DNA from: Amycolatopsis keratiniphila subsp. keratiniphila
GTDB taxonomy: Bacteria; Actinomycetota; Actinomycetes; Mycobacteriales; Pseudonocardiaceae
Direction of reading: 5' to 3'
Length of the DNA: 64,000 nucleotides
Assembly (NCBI RefSeq): GCF_001620365.2
Contig: NZ_LQMT02000030.1
Location: 94,812-158,811, forward strand
Under the pieces are notes generated by a model that saw only the letters and a program-made list of their open reading frames with translations, had not been told where the DNA came from and did not search any database. Positions 8,846 through 16,990 of the stretch are shown here, piece by piece (position 1 is the first letter of the stretch; every line of letters begins with the position of its first letter). Made by a program: the position numbers and the translations under genes.

Positions 8846-9691
8846 ACGGGTGTCGAGCGCCCTGATCACGGCGACCATGTCCTCCTCGCCGAGACCGAGC
8901 CGCGCGGTCTCGGCGTAGAGGGCGCGGGACGCCTCGATCAGCGGCAGCTCCAGGCCCGCGTCCCCGGCCGCCGCCGCGATCAGCTCGACGTTGGCCAGCA
9001 CGTTCGCGATCGACGCCTGCGGCGCGAAGTCCTCGTCGACCAGCTTGGGCGCCTTGACCCGCAGGATCGGGCTGGCGAGCTGCCCCGCGCCGAGAACGTC
9101 GGAGAGCAGGCCGAGATCCAGCCCGTGCGCCCGGGCGAAGTGCACCGTCTCGGCCAGCGAAGTCACGACCGCGGTCAAGTGCACGTTGACCGCCAGCTTC
9201 ATCAGGAGCCCGTTCGGGACCGGCCCGCAGTACACGGTTTCCCGGCACATCGGCCCGAACAGCTCCCGGATCTCCTCGACCGCGCCGGGGTCGCCCGCGA
9301 GCATCGCGACCAGCTCCCCTGCCTCCGCCGGGACACGCGAACCCGAAACCGGCGCTTCGACGTACTTCGCCCCCGCCGCGACGAGGTCCGCCTCCAGCGC
9401 ACGCGAATGGCCCGGCGCCGTCGTTCCCATGTGGACGATCGTGCGGCCGGCCACCCGCCCGGCGAATTCGGGCCCGCCGCGGTCGAGCACGGCGTCGACG
9501 GCGTCCGCGTCCTTGAGCATCAGGATCACGACGTCGCAGCGCGCGAAGAGGTCGGCGACGTCGGCCACCTGGTCGGCCTTGCCCGGCGTGCGGTTCCACC
9601 GGAGCACCGGGACCCCGGCCCGCACCAGGTTCCGTGCCATCGGCTCGCCCATGCTGCCCAGCCCGGCGAAACCGACTCGTTCGAGGTCCAT
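8828..9691 (-). CDS. NAD(P)-dependent beta-hydroxyacid dehydrogenase
   Basis: A 3-hydroxyisobutyrate dehydrogenase/6-phosphogluconate-dehydrogenase-like protein of 287 residues. Visible marks are the Rossmann start GFAGLGSMG, the substrate-loop motif VEAPVSGS, and the conserved catalytic Lys in NGLLMKLAVN. ATG at 9691 (MDLERVGFAG) places the Rossmann strand at the usual distance; an in-frame ATG at 9700 is the alternative. Its substrate cannot be told from sequence; 3-hydroxyisobutyrate, tartronate semialdehyde or an imine are possible. Confidence 0.8.
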   Translation of the reverse strand: MDLERVGFAGLGSMGEPMARNLVRAGVPVLRWNRTPGKADQVADVADLFARCDVVILMLKDADAVDAVLDRGGPEFAGRVAGRTIVHMGTTAPGHSRALEADLVAAGAKYVEAPVSGSRVPAEAGELVAMLAGDPGAVEEIRELFGPMCRETVYCGPVPNGLLMKLAVNVHLTAVVTSLAETVHFARAHGLDLGLLSDVLGAGQLASPILRVKAPKLVDEDFAPQASIANVLANVELIAAAAGDAGLELPLIEASRALYAETARLGLGEEDMVAVIRALDTRPHPED

Positions 9692-9795
9692 GGGCTCCAC
9701 TCTGCTGCACCGGAGGACGGCACCGGACCCGGTGCGACGATTGCGGCGGAAATCGCGAGGAATGCCTCGCGCCGCGATGACGAGGAGTGAGCACG

Positions 9796-10089
9796 ATGGC
9801 CTGGCCCGAGAAGGACACTCGTCGAGTCTCGCTTCGCAACGGCCAGACGTTCCTCTGGCACCTCGACGCCGACTGGGAACGAACGACGCGCGCGATCCGC
9901 GTCAAGGAAGACGGCACCGACGGCCAGATCCTCGTCCTCGACCCGTACCACCACGCCTTCCTGCCGACTCAGACGCAGGTCCGCCGCGCCATTCGCGACG
10001 CCTTCCGCGCCGGGTGGCGGCCTGGCATCAGGCTCCCGCCACTCGAAATGGTCTTCGACGGCGAGCGCTTCCGCCGCCGCGAAGACTGA
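9796..10089 (+). CDS. Small conserved-type protein of unknown function
   Basis: A 97-residue soluble protein, rich in Arg, Asp and aromatic residues, with no signal peptide or membrane segment. I do not recognise a family. ATG at 9796 is preferred because GAGGAG lies 8 bases upstream; GTG at 9787 is in the same frame but overlaps that site. It is divergent from the dehydrogenase and convergent with the GNAT gene, whose stop lies 5 bases away. Confidence 0.6.
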   Translation: MAWPEKDTRRVSLRNGQTFLWHLDADWERTTRAIRVKEDGTDGQILVLDPYHHAFLPTQTQVRRAIRDAFRAGWRPGIRLPPLEMVFDGERFRRRED

Positions 10090-10094
10090 GCCGA

Positions 10095-10832
10095 TCAGAA
10101 CGGGTGCTCCATCCACACGTTCGCCTCCACGTACACCCCGCAGTCCCGCTCGATGTCCGCGTGCACCGGCGCGATCCCGCCGGGGATCACGTTGTCGCCG
10201 TCGACGAGGTCGACGCCGCTCCACTCCTTCCAGTCCGCGATCGAGCCCGAAATGGTCACCGCGAACGGGCACACCTTGATCATCCGCGCGCCGAGCCGTT
10301 CGTGGGTCCGCAGCCAGCGGTCGGCGAACAGCCCGTCCTCGCGCCGCCGGAGGGCGTAGTCCTCCATGAGCACGCCGGGTTCGTCCTCCTTGCCGATCGG
10401 GCGCACGGAGACGATCAGCCGCTTCAGCCCGGTCTCGGCCGCGCGCGCCTTCAGCGCCTTGAGCATCGGCGTGGACAGGCCGGTCCCGCGCATTCGCGGC
10501 GCCACAACGACTTCGAGGGCACAGAGGGTGTCCGGCGCGCGGCCGTCCATGACGTCCTGCGCGGCCCACTGGATCGCCTCGTCCCATCCGTGCGACGGCA
10601 GCTCGTGGCGGTCTTCGGCCGGATAGGTCAGCGGGACCGACAGGGCCCGCGCGATCGGCGCACCGTCGTCATCCAGCGCGATCAGGAAATACCGGGACCA
10701 GTGGCGCAGGAACCGGTCCGGCGTGATCATTTTGCCGCTGAACCCGGCGTAGATGAACTCACCGCCGACGTCGCCGAGATTCAGCGCGGCATCGAGGAGA
10801 TCGGGACGGGACGCAAGGTCGACGATTCGCAT
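10095..10832 (-). CDS. GNAT-like N-acetyltransferase
   Basis: A 245-residue protein with a GNAT-type core: LEVVVAPRMRGTGLSTPML near the middle matches the acetyl-CoA-binding V-x-x-x-x-R-G-x-G loop. The remaining C-terminal region (ERLGARMIKVCPF) is family specific. Substrate unknown. The gene is about 55 bases downstream of the GT4-like gene on the same strand and could be read through from it. Confidence 0.65.
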   Translation of the reverse strand: MRIVDLASRPDLLDAALNLGDVGGEFIYAGFSGKMITPDRFLRHWSRYFLIALDDDGAPIARALSVPLTYPAEDRHELPSHGWDEAIQWAAQDVMDGRAPDTLCALEVVVAPRMRGTGLSTPMLKALKARAAETGLKRLIVSVRPIGKEDEPGVLMEDYALRRREDGLFADRWLRTHERLGARMIKVCPFAVTISGSIADWKEWSGVDLVDGDNVIPGGIAPVHADIERDCGVYVEANVWMEHPF

Positions 10833-10887
10833 GCCGCCCAGTCAACCGATCCGGTGATCTCCGCCGATAGCTGCTTCCGGGCGATGA

Positions 10888-11982
10888 TCAAACCGGCTGA
10901 CGCGGCGCCGCCTGCAACCGGGAGAGGACGTCGGTGAGCCTGCCCGCGGCGACGTCCCATTCCTCGAGGACGCTGCTGCGCGCGAGCGCCGACGTCCGCA
11001 GCGAATGGCGGAGTTCGGCGTCGAGCGACCAGCGCAGCAACGCCGCCGCGAGTGCCGAAGGGTTGTTCGGCGGCACCAGTATGCCGGGCACACCGCCGCC
11101 GGGAGCGGTTCCGAGCGCGTCGTGCGCGCCGGCGGTTTCCGTGGCCACCACGGGAATCCCGCGCGCCAGCGCCTCGGCGACGACCAGTCCGGACGTGCCA
11201 CCGCGGGCGGGCAGGACGAGCAGATCCGCGCCGTCGTAGACCAGATCGAGGTCGCCCGGCGGCTGGATGAGGCTGATCCGGGAGCCGAGCCCGAGCCGTT
11301 CGACCGTCCAGCGCAGTTCGTCGACGTACGCGGGATCGTGGTGCGTCGCACCGGCGAACACGCATTTGAACGCCAGTTCGTCCACCATGGAAAGCGCCCG
11401 GATGAGCACGTCCTGGCCGTGACGCGCGGTCATGGGCGCGAGACACAGCAGCCGCGAGACGCCGTCGGCCCCGGCGGCGAGCGGCGCCGCGTCCGTACCG
11501 GGTGTCGCCACGTAGACGCGGGTCGGATCGAGGTCGTGGCGGTCGATCAGCTGCCGGGCGAGCCACGGCCCGGTGGCGACGATCATCCCCGCCAGCCGCA
11601 GGGTCTCGCGTTCGCAGGCGTCGAGTTCGGCGGCCTGCGCCGGGTCGAGCGCGGGATCGTCGGCGAGCGGCCGGTGGACCAGGACGGCCAGCCGGAGCCG
11701 CCGCGCGTGCGGGACGACGATCTCCGGGACTCCGCAGGCGACCGTGCCGTCGATCAGGACGACGGTGTCGTCGGGCAGCGCGGCGAGCGAACGGGCCAGT
11801 CTCGACCGGGACAGCGGCCCCGGCATCGGCCATTCCCCGGCGATCGGCAGTTCCAGCAGGGGAAGGCCGGTGGCCGGGAGGTTCTGGCACATCCGGCGGT
11901 CGTATTCACCGCTGACGTCCTCCGTTTCGCCCGGCAGGACGAAGACGACCGGTTCGGTCACGCGGACATTCGAGGTGAACAC
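10888..11982 (-). CDS. GT4-family glycosyltransferase, probably degenerate
   Basis: A 364-residue GT-B protein paralogous to the GT4 gene at 15923-16990 (similar opening VVFVLPGE, YDRRMC, shared block LLVLP). Key donor-site residues differ: the usual R-K-G is R-H-G (TARHGQ), and the first Glu of the E-x7-E motif is Gly (GGTSGLVVAE). It may be inactive or use an altered donor. GTG at 11982 follows GGAGGT directly at good spacing; the frame is open to 12030 but without a better start. It lies about 80 bases after the phosphatase gene on the same strand. Confidence 0.72.
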   Translation of the reverse strand: MFTSNVRVTEPVVFVLPGETEDVSGEYDRRMCQNLPATGLPLLELPIAGEWPMPGPLSRSRLARSLAALPDDTVVLIDGTVACGVPEIVVPHARRLRLAVLVHRPLADDPALDPAQAAELDACERETLRLAGMIVATGPWLARQLIDRHDLDPTRVYVATPGTDAAPLAAGADGVSRLLCLAPMTARHGQDVLIRALSMVDELAFKCVFAGATHHDPAYVDELRWTVERLGLGSRISLIQPPGDLDLVYDGADLLVLPARGGTSGLVVAEALARGIPVVATETAGAHDALGTAPGGGVPGILVPPNNPSALAAALLRWSLDAELRHSLRTSALARSSVLEEWDVAAGRLTDVLSRLQAAPRQPV

Positions 11983-12060
11983 GGTTACCTCCAGATGCGG
12001 GCGCCTTATCTGGAGACACGGATGCGACACCCGTCCGGTTCATTTCCGGGCTGACAAAGT

Positions 12061-12849
12061 TCAGCCGCGCACGCGCGCGAGGGCCGCGACGATGTCGTCC
12101 CGCAGCCCGGCCCCGACCGCGATCGTCGCCGCCGAACGCACCGTGTGGTCGCCGCCGTCGATGTCGACGACCACTCCCCCGGCCTCGCGTACCAGCAGGA
12201 CCCCCGCCATCGTGTCCCACGGTTTGTTGGCGAGGATGACGCTCGCGTCGAGTTTGCCGTCCGCGACCCAGGCCAGGTCGATCGCCGCGGAGCCGAGGAA
12301 GCGTACCCGCTGCACCCGGCCGCCGAGTTCGGCCAGCAACGCCATCCGGACGCGGTTCTTGACCTCCGCGCCCTCGCCGACCGCGAAATCGCCGATACTC
12401 ACGATCGCATCGGACAGCTTCGTCGCTTTCGAAGCCGTAAGACGTTCTTCGCCCGCGTACGCGCCCTGGCCCTCCACAGCGGTGTAGGTGACGTCGAGGA
12501 ACGGCAGGGAGATCACCGCGACCGTGCTCTTCAGACCGTCGACGAGCCCGAGCGAGACGCCGCACAACGGAATCCCCCGCGCGAAGTTCGCCGTGCCGTC
12601 GACGGGATCGAGCGCCCACCACAGGTTCTCGTTCCCCTCGTGCCCGCGCTCCTCGCCGAGGATGCCGATCTCCGGGGTCTCGCGCGCCAGGAACTCGCGG
12701 ACGGCATCCTCGACGGCGAGGTCGACGTCGGTCACCATGTCGCGATCACCTTTGGCGGCAACGGAAAACGACGTCATCGAGCGGATGATCCCGGTCGCCT
12801 TGGCGACGGCCTCGCGGGCCACGGACAACACTGCGGCGTGGTCGGTCAT
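12061..12849 (-). CDS. Inositol-monophosphatase-family phosphatase
   Basis: A 262-residue Mg-dependent phosphatase. GEERG, DPVDGTANF (motif A) and KPWDTMAG (motif B) carry the metal ligands, so it should be active. Substrates in the family include inositol phosphate, histidinol phosphate, FBP and PAP. ATG at 12849 faces the creatininase gene, with starts only 18 bases apart, so the two share a very tight divergent promoter. Context suggests it dephosphorylates a sugar or nucleotide intermediate in the surrounding cluster. Confidence 0.82.
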   Translation of the reverse strand: MTDHAAVLSVAREAVAKATGIIRSMTSFSVAAKGDRDMVTDVDLAVEDAVREFLARETPEIGILGEERGHEGNENLWWALDPVDGTANFARGIPLCGVSLGLVDGLKSTVAVISLPFLDVTYTAVEGQGAYAGEERLTASKATKLSDAIVSIGDFAVGEGAEVKNRVRMALLAELGGRVQRVRFLGSAAIDLAWVADGKLDASVILANKPWDTMAGVLLVREAGGVVVDIDGGDHTVRSAATIAVGAGLRDDIVAALARVRG

Positions 12850-12867
12850 GTGGGTACCGTAGCCCGC

Positions 12868-13563
12868 GTGAACCTGTTCCCGACGGCCACGACGGCCGAC
12901 GAAAGCGCCCGTGGCGCCGAGGTCGCGGTGCTGCCCGTCGGCAGTTTCGAACAGCACGGCGCACACCTCCCGCTCGCCACCGACGCGGTGATCGCGACGA
13001 CGATCGCCGACGCCCTCGCCGCGGCGTATCCGGTGCTGCGGCTCCCGCCGATCACCATCGGCTGCTCCCACGAGCACGCGGATTGGCCGGGCACGGTCAG
13101 CATCTCCGCCGCGACGCTGTACGCCGTGGTGAACGACGTCGCCGCCTCGCTGCGCCGGTCCGGTGTGCCGAAACTGGTGCTGGTGAACGCGCACGGCGGC
13201 AACTACGTCCTGTCCAACGTGGTCCAGGAGTCGACGTCGCCGATGGCGCTCTTCCCCGGCGTCGAAGGCTGGCAGGCGGCGCACGACGCGGCCGGGTTGG
13301 AGACGTCGCTGGACAGCGACATGCACGCCGGCGAACTGGAGACCTCCATCCTGCTCCACGCGCATCCTTCGCTGGTCCGGCCCGGTTTCACCGAGGCGGA
13401 TCACCTCGCCGACGACAGGCGGCACCTGCTGACGGTGGGTCTGCGCCCGTACGCGGAATCCGGTGTGGTCGGGCGGCCTTCGCTGGCGACGGCGGAGAAG
13501 GGGCGGCTGGTGCTGGCGTCACTGGTGGAGAGCTTCGGGGACACCTTGGCCGCGCTCCGCTGA
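12868..13563 (+). CDS. Creatininase-family hydrolase, possible FAPy deformylase
   Basis: A 231-residue creatininase-fold amidohydrolase with metal ligands visible: Glu28, His30 and Asp39 (GSFEQHGAHLPLATD), VNAHGGN in the middle, and Glu in HAGELETS. The family includes creatininase, MftE of mycofactocin maturation and ArfB, the archaeal FAPy deformylase. No mftA/B/C genes are present, so MftE is unlikely. The adjacent convergent cyclohydrolase is of the FAPy-forming type, making a deformylase-like role attractive but unproven. Its last 45 bases overlap the end of that gene. Confidence 0.75.
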   Translation: MNLFPTATTADESARGAEVAVLPVGSFEQHGAHLPLATDAVIATTIADALAAAYPVLRLPPITIGCSHEHADWPGTVSISAATLYAVVNDVAASLRRSGVPKLVLVNAHGGNYVLSNVVQESTSPMALFPGVEGWQAAHDAAGLETSLDSDMHAGELETSILLHAHPSLVRPGFTEADHLADDRRHLLTVGLRPYAESGVVGRPSLATAEKGRLVLASLVESFGDTLAALR

Positions 13564-15111
13564 CTCGATCAGGTCCAGATGCGGCAGGAAATGGTGCATC
13601 CGTTCCTGTTTGGTCCGCAGGTACCGCAGGTTCTCGTCGTTGGGCGTGACCAGCAGCGGCACCCGCTCGCTGATCCGCACGCCGTACTGTTCCAGCTGGT
13701 CGACCTTCGCCGGGTTGTTGGACAGCAGCCGCACCGACCGCACGCCGAGATCGTTCAGGATCTCGGCCGCGGCACGGTAGTCGCGGGCGTCCACCGGCAG
13801 CCCGAGCGCGATGTTCGCCTCGACGGTGTCGAGCCCTTCGTCCTGCAGCCGCATCGCTTTCAGCTTCGCGAGCAGGCCGATTCCGCGTCCTTCGTGGCCT
13901 TGGGCGTACACGAGGACTCCGGCTCCCTCGTCGACGATCGCCCGCAGCGCGGCGGCCAGCTGATCTCCGCATTCGCAGTGCATCGAGCTGAACACGTCTC
14001 CGGTGAGACATTCCGAATGGACCCGCGCCAGCGTGCCCGAGGTCGCGACGTCGCCGTGAACCAGCGCCATCTGTTCGGTGCCATCGGCGTCCAGGTACCC
14101 GTACGCGCGGAAAACGCCGTACCTGGTGGGCAGTCTGGTCTCCACGACCCTCTCGACGGTCATCGGGCTTCTCCTGTCTGTTCGGTGACTCTTGACAGAA
14201 CGCGCGAGCAGGACGCCCGCGCCGGGAAGGCTGGAGACGAGCGCGAGCACGCCGTAGACGACGGCCACGGTGACTCCCTGCGCCGAACCGAGACCCGCGG
14301 CGCCGAACAGCAGCGCGCAAACGCCTTCGCGCGGGCCCCACCCACCGATGTTCAGCGGCAGCCCCATCGCCAGCAGGGCGAGGATCATCAGCGGCAGCAG
14401 ATCGCCGACCGGCGCGGTGACGCCCGCCGCGCGCGCGGCGACGACGAACAGGGCGAGATGCCCGGCCAGGGTGGCGACCGAAAGCAGGCCCACGCCGGGC
14501 CAAGTCTCCTTCGTCAGCAGGCCGAGCCGGACGTCGGCGAGGGAGACGGCGAACCCGCGGCGCCATTTCGATCCACTGTGGATCCATCGCCGTCCGGCCG
14601 TCATCCCAGTGACGACGGCCGCGAGCGCGAGCACGACCACAGCGATCCCGGCGGCCGTCACCACCCGGTCGATCGGCGGCGGCACCACGGAAGGCACGCT
14701 GAGCACGACGGCTACCGAAGCGCCGATCACGACGATCTGCCCGGCCGTGCGTTCCAGCACGACCGCGCGGACGCCGCGCGGGACGTCACCGGTTTCGCGC
14801 CCGTGCTGAACGGCGCGGTTGACGTCGCCGAGCACGCCCGCCGGCAGGACACCGTTGAGGAACAACGCGCGGTAGTACTCGCCGACCGCGCTCTTCAGCG
14901 AGAGCTTGAGACTGAGCCGACGAGCGACCAGGCGCCAGCGCCAAGCGCTGAAAACCGTGGTGGCGAAACCGATCCCGAGCGCGGCGGCGATCCCGCCCGC
15001 GTCGACCTCGCGCACTCCGGCCAGGAACGCGCCGGTGCCCAGCTGCCAGACCAGCGCACCGAGGATGGCGAGCGCGCCGAGGATCCGAAGCCAGGGCCAG
15101 AGCCGTTTCAC
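13519..15111 (-). CDS. Fused UPF0104 flippase and GTP cyclohydrolase II (SCO6655-type)
   Basis: One open frame of 530 residues. The first about 316 residues are a YbhN/UPF0104-type integral membrane domain (PF03706-like, about eight helices). The last 214 form a GTP cyclohydrolase II with zinc ligands Cys52, Cys63, Cys65 (cyclohydrolase numbering) and GHEGRGIGLL. The residue aligned with E. coli RibA Tyr105 is Met104 (KLKAMRLQDEG), as in S. coelicolor SCO6655, which stops at the formamide FAPy. There is no stop between the domains, yet an ATG at 14163 with AGGAG upstream could start a separate cyclohydrolase. GTG at 15111 overlaps the methyltransferase stop by 4 bases. Confidence 0.8.
   Translation of the reverse strand: MKRLWPWLRILGALAILGALVWQLGTGAFLAGVREVDAGGIAAALGIGFATTVFSAWRWRLVARRLSLKLSLKSAVGEYYRALFLNGVLPAGVLGDVNRAVQHGRETGDVPRGVRAVVLERTAGQIVVIGASVAVVLSVPSVVPPPIDRVVTAAGIAVVVLALAAVVTGMTAGRRWIHSGSKWRRGFAVSLADVRLGLLTKETWPGVGLLSVATLAGHLALFVVAARAAGVTAPVGDLLPLMILALLAMGLPLNIGGWGPREGVCALLFGAAGLGSAQGVTVAVVYGVLALVSSLPGAGVLLARSVKSHRTDRRSPMTVERVVETRLPTRYGVFRAYGYLDADGTEQMALVHGDVATSGTLARVHSECLTGDVFSSMHCECGDQLAAALRAIVDEGAGVLVYAQGHEGRGIGLLAKLKAMRLQDEGLDTVEANIALGLPVDARDYRAAAEILNDLGVRSVRLLSNNPAKVDQLEQYGVRISERVPLLVTPNDENLRYLRTKQERMHHFLPHLDLIESAERGQGVPEALHQ
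14161..14178 (-). promoter_or_regulatory. Internal ribosome site and ATG for free cyclohydrolase II
   Basis: On the minus strand AGGAG ends 6 bases before an ATG at 14163 that begins MTVERVVETRLPT, exactly the normal start of GTP cyclohydrolase II. The upstream flippase frame reads through it without a stop. Both the fused and the short protein may therefore be made. Confidence 0.6.
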
Positions 15112-15926
15112 GCGGGCACCACCAGGAGATCTTCGTGCTGGATCACCGCGTTCAGCTCCCCGGCGGCGCACTGCGCGAGCCGCCACTGCAGGTAGGAGTC
15201 GCCGTCCGCCGCGAGTTCCGGCCGCTGTTCGCAAGCGGCGCCGACCCAGCCGGTGAGCCACTCCGCGGTCAGCGCGCCCTGATCCGCCCCGAGCCGCCAC
15301 GGGCTCGGCGCACGCCGCACGGTGGCGCCGAGACGTTCGAAGACCCCGAAGGCGACGTCAACCGCGTCCGGTCCGAGCAGCCACCGGCCACCGGTCACCC
15401 GGCGCTGATGCGCGTTGAAGGCGTCCGAGATCTCGATGTCGAACTTGTCCTTGGGCGAAAGCACCACCCGGCCCGAAACGCTCAGCGTGAACAGGACCGC
15501 GCAGCGCGCCTCGACGCACGCCTCCGCCAACCGGGACATCTCCTCGGCGGTGAGCAGGTCGAGCAGTGCCGACGCGGCCACGAGCGAGGTCCCGGCGAGG
15601 TCGTCGGCGCGTAACTCGGTGATGTCACGCTGTTCGGTGACGACGGTGACCTCGCTTCCGTCCAAAGCGTGATCCGGACGGCTGGTGCGCGCCAGCGCGT
15701 GGGTGAGCAGGTCCGGGTCGCGGTCGTGCAGGATCCAGCGCTGGCGGCCGGGCAGCCGCCTGGCCAGCCAGCGGCCGAGCGAACCGGTGCCGCAGCCGAG
15801 ATCCCGGATGACGACCTCGTCCTGTTCCGGCAAGAAGGACCGCACCGGCTCGATCAGCTCGGTCGCGCGAGCGGCGGCGTCGGCGTCTTCACGCAGCTGG
15901 AGCCAGCTGGGGGCGTACTTGGTCAT
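15108..15926 (-). CDS. Class I SAM-dependent methyltransferase
   Basis: A 272-residue Rossmann-type methyltransferase with SAM motif I DLGCGTGSLGRWLA and an acidic end of strand 2 (HDRDPDLL). The methyl acceptor is unknown. It overlaps both neighbours by 4 bases (GT4 stop with its ATG at 15926, and its own stop with the flippase GTG), so all are translationally coupled in one operon. Methylation of the cluster product is the simplest inference. Confidence 0.8.
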   Translation of the reverse strand: MTKYAPSWLQLREDADAAARATELIEPVRSFLPEQDEVVIRDLGCGTGSLGRWLARRLPGRQRWILHDRDPDLLTHALARTSRPDHALDGSEVTVVTEQRDITELRADDLAGTSLVAASALLDLLTAEEMSRLAEACVEARCAVLFTLSVSGRVVLSPKDKFDIEISDAFNAHQRRVTGGRWLLGPDAVDVAFGVFERLGATVRRAPSPWRLGADQGALTAEWLTGWVGAACEQRPELAADGDSYLQWRLAQCAAGELNAVIQHEDLLVVPA

Positions 15927-16990
15927 GCCGCCGTCCGTTCGCTCAGTAGCACGGCGGCGACGCCGCGCGCCGTCTCGTCCCAGCCGGTCAGCGTCTCGCG
16001 GCGTAGGCGGGCGGAGGCGCGAAGGCGGTCACGCAGGTCAGGTTCGGTGAGCCAGCGGCGGAGGGCCGCGGCCAGCGCGTTGACGTCCTCACCGGGGACG
16101 AGCATCCCGGGCACACTGCCGTCGGGTGCCTGCCCGAGTGTGTCCGGCAGGGCGTCGACGGCGGTCGTGAGCACGGGGATGCCGCGCGCGAGCGCCTCGG
16201 TGACGACCATGCCGTAGGTCTCCGCGCGCGAAGGCAGCACGAGAAGGTCTGCCGCCGCGTACGTCGCTTCGAGCGCTTCGCCGGACCGGGGTCCGGTAAG
16301 GGTGAACCGGTCGCCGAGTGTGTGTCGCCGCAGGCGTTCGACGTAGCGGGTCTCGCGACGGATGGCGCCGACGCACTCACAGCTCCATGGGAGGTCCTTC
16401 AGCGACTTCAACGCGTCCGCGAGCAAGCCCTGTCCCTTGCGCGGCGTCACGTTGGCGACGCAGACCAGATGCGTCCCGTCCAGGCTCCCCGAAGCGATTT
16501 CGGCCTTGTCGACCCCGGGCGGCACCACGTGCACGCGGTGCGGGGCGAGGTCGTGGTGCTCGATCAGCCGTCGCGCCGCCCACTCGCTGGTCGCGACCAC
16601 GGCGTCGACCGCGCCGAGCGTCTCCCGCTCCAGCCGGTCCAGCTCGGCGGCGAGCGAAGGCGAAAGTCCCGTCTCGTCGGCCAGCGGCAAATGCACCAGC
16701 ACCGCGAGCGACAGGCGGCTCGCCGCGGGGGCGATCACCTCGGGCACCCCGCAGGCCACCAGCCCGTCGAGCAGGACCGCGGCGCCGTCCGGCAGTTCGG
16801 CCAGCTTGCGCGCCAGCACCTTGCGCGCTTCGGTGTCGGGCCGCGGCCAGTTCCCGCGCACGGGGATCTCGTGGACCTCCACCGCTTCGGCGGCGAGGCC
16901 GTCACACAGCCGGCGGTCGTAGACGTTGCCGCCGCTGGGCGCGCTCACGTCGTCGATGTCGTTGGGCAGGACGACGTGGAGGCGGCTCAC
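15923..16990 (-). CDS. GT4-family glycosyltransferase
   Basis: A 355-residue GT-B retaining glycosyltransferase with intact donor motifs: PRKGQ (Arg-Lys pair for phosphates) and E-x7-E in AETYGMVVTEALARG. GTG at 16990 overlaps the PTPS-fold gene stop (GTGA), which decides the start. It is a paralogue of the gene at 10888-11982, which has lost two of these residues. GT4 enzymes that glycosylate pterins are known in cyanobacteria, which makes a pterin- or pyrimidine-like acceptor plausible here. Confidence 0.82.
   Translation of the reverse strand: MSRLHVVLPNDIDDVSAPSGGNVYDRRLCDGLAAEAVEVHEIPVRGNWPRPDTEARKVLARKLAELPDGAAVLLDGLVACGVPEVIAPAASRLSLAVLVHLPLADETGLSPSLAAELDRLERETLGAVDAVVATSEWAARRLIEHHDLAPHRVHVVPPGVDKAEIASGSLDGTHLVCVANVTPRKGQGLLADALKSLKDLPWSCECVGAIRRETRYVERLRRHTLGDRFTLTGPRSGEALEATYAAADLLVLPSRAETYGMVVTEALARGIPVLTTAVDALPDTLGQAPDGSVPGMLVPGEDVNALAAALRRWLTEPDLRDRLRASARLRRETLTGWDETARGVAAVLLSERTAA

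Noticed and set aside
12868..13563. Mycofactocin MftE and a mycofactocin cluster
   Set aside because: No mftA, mftB, mftC, mftD or mftF is present; the neighbours are cyclohydrolase and glycosyltransferase genes.
13519..14163. Housekeeping riboflavin ribA
   Set aside because: The Tyr-to-Met change and the absence of ribBDEH neighbours argue against a primary role in riboflavin synthesis.
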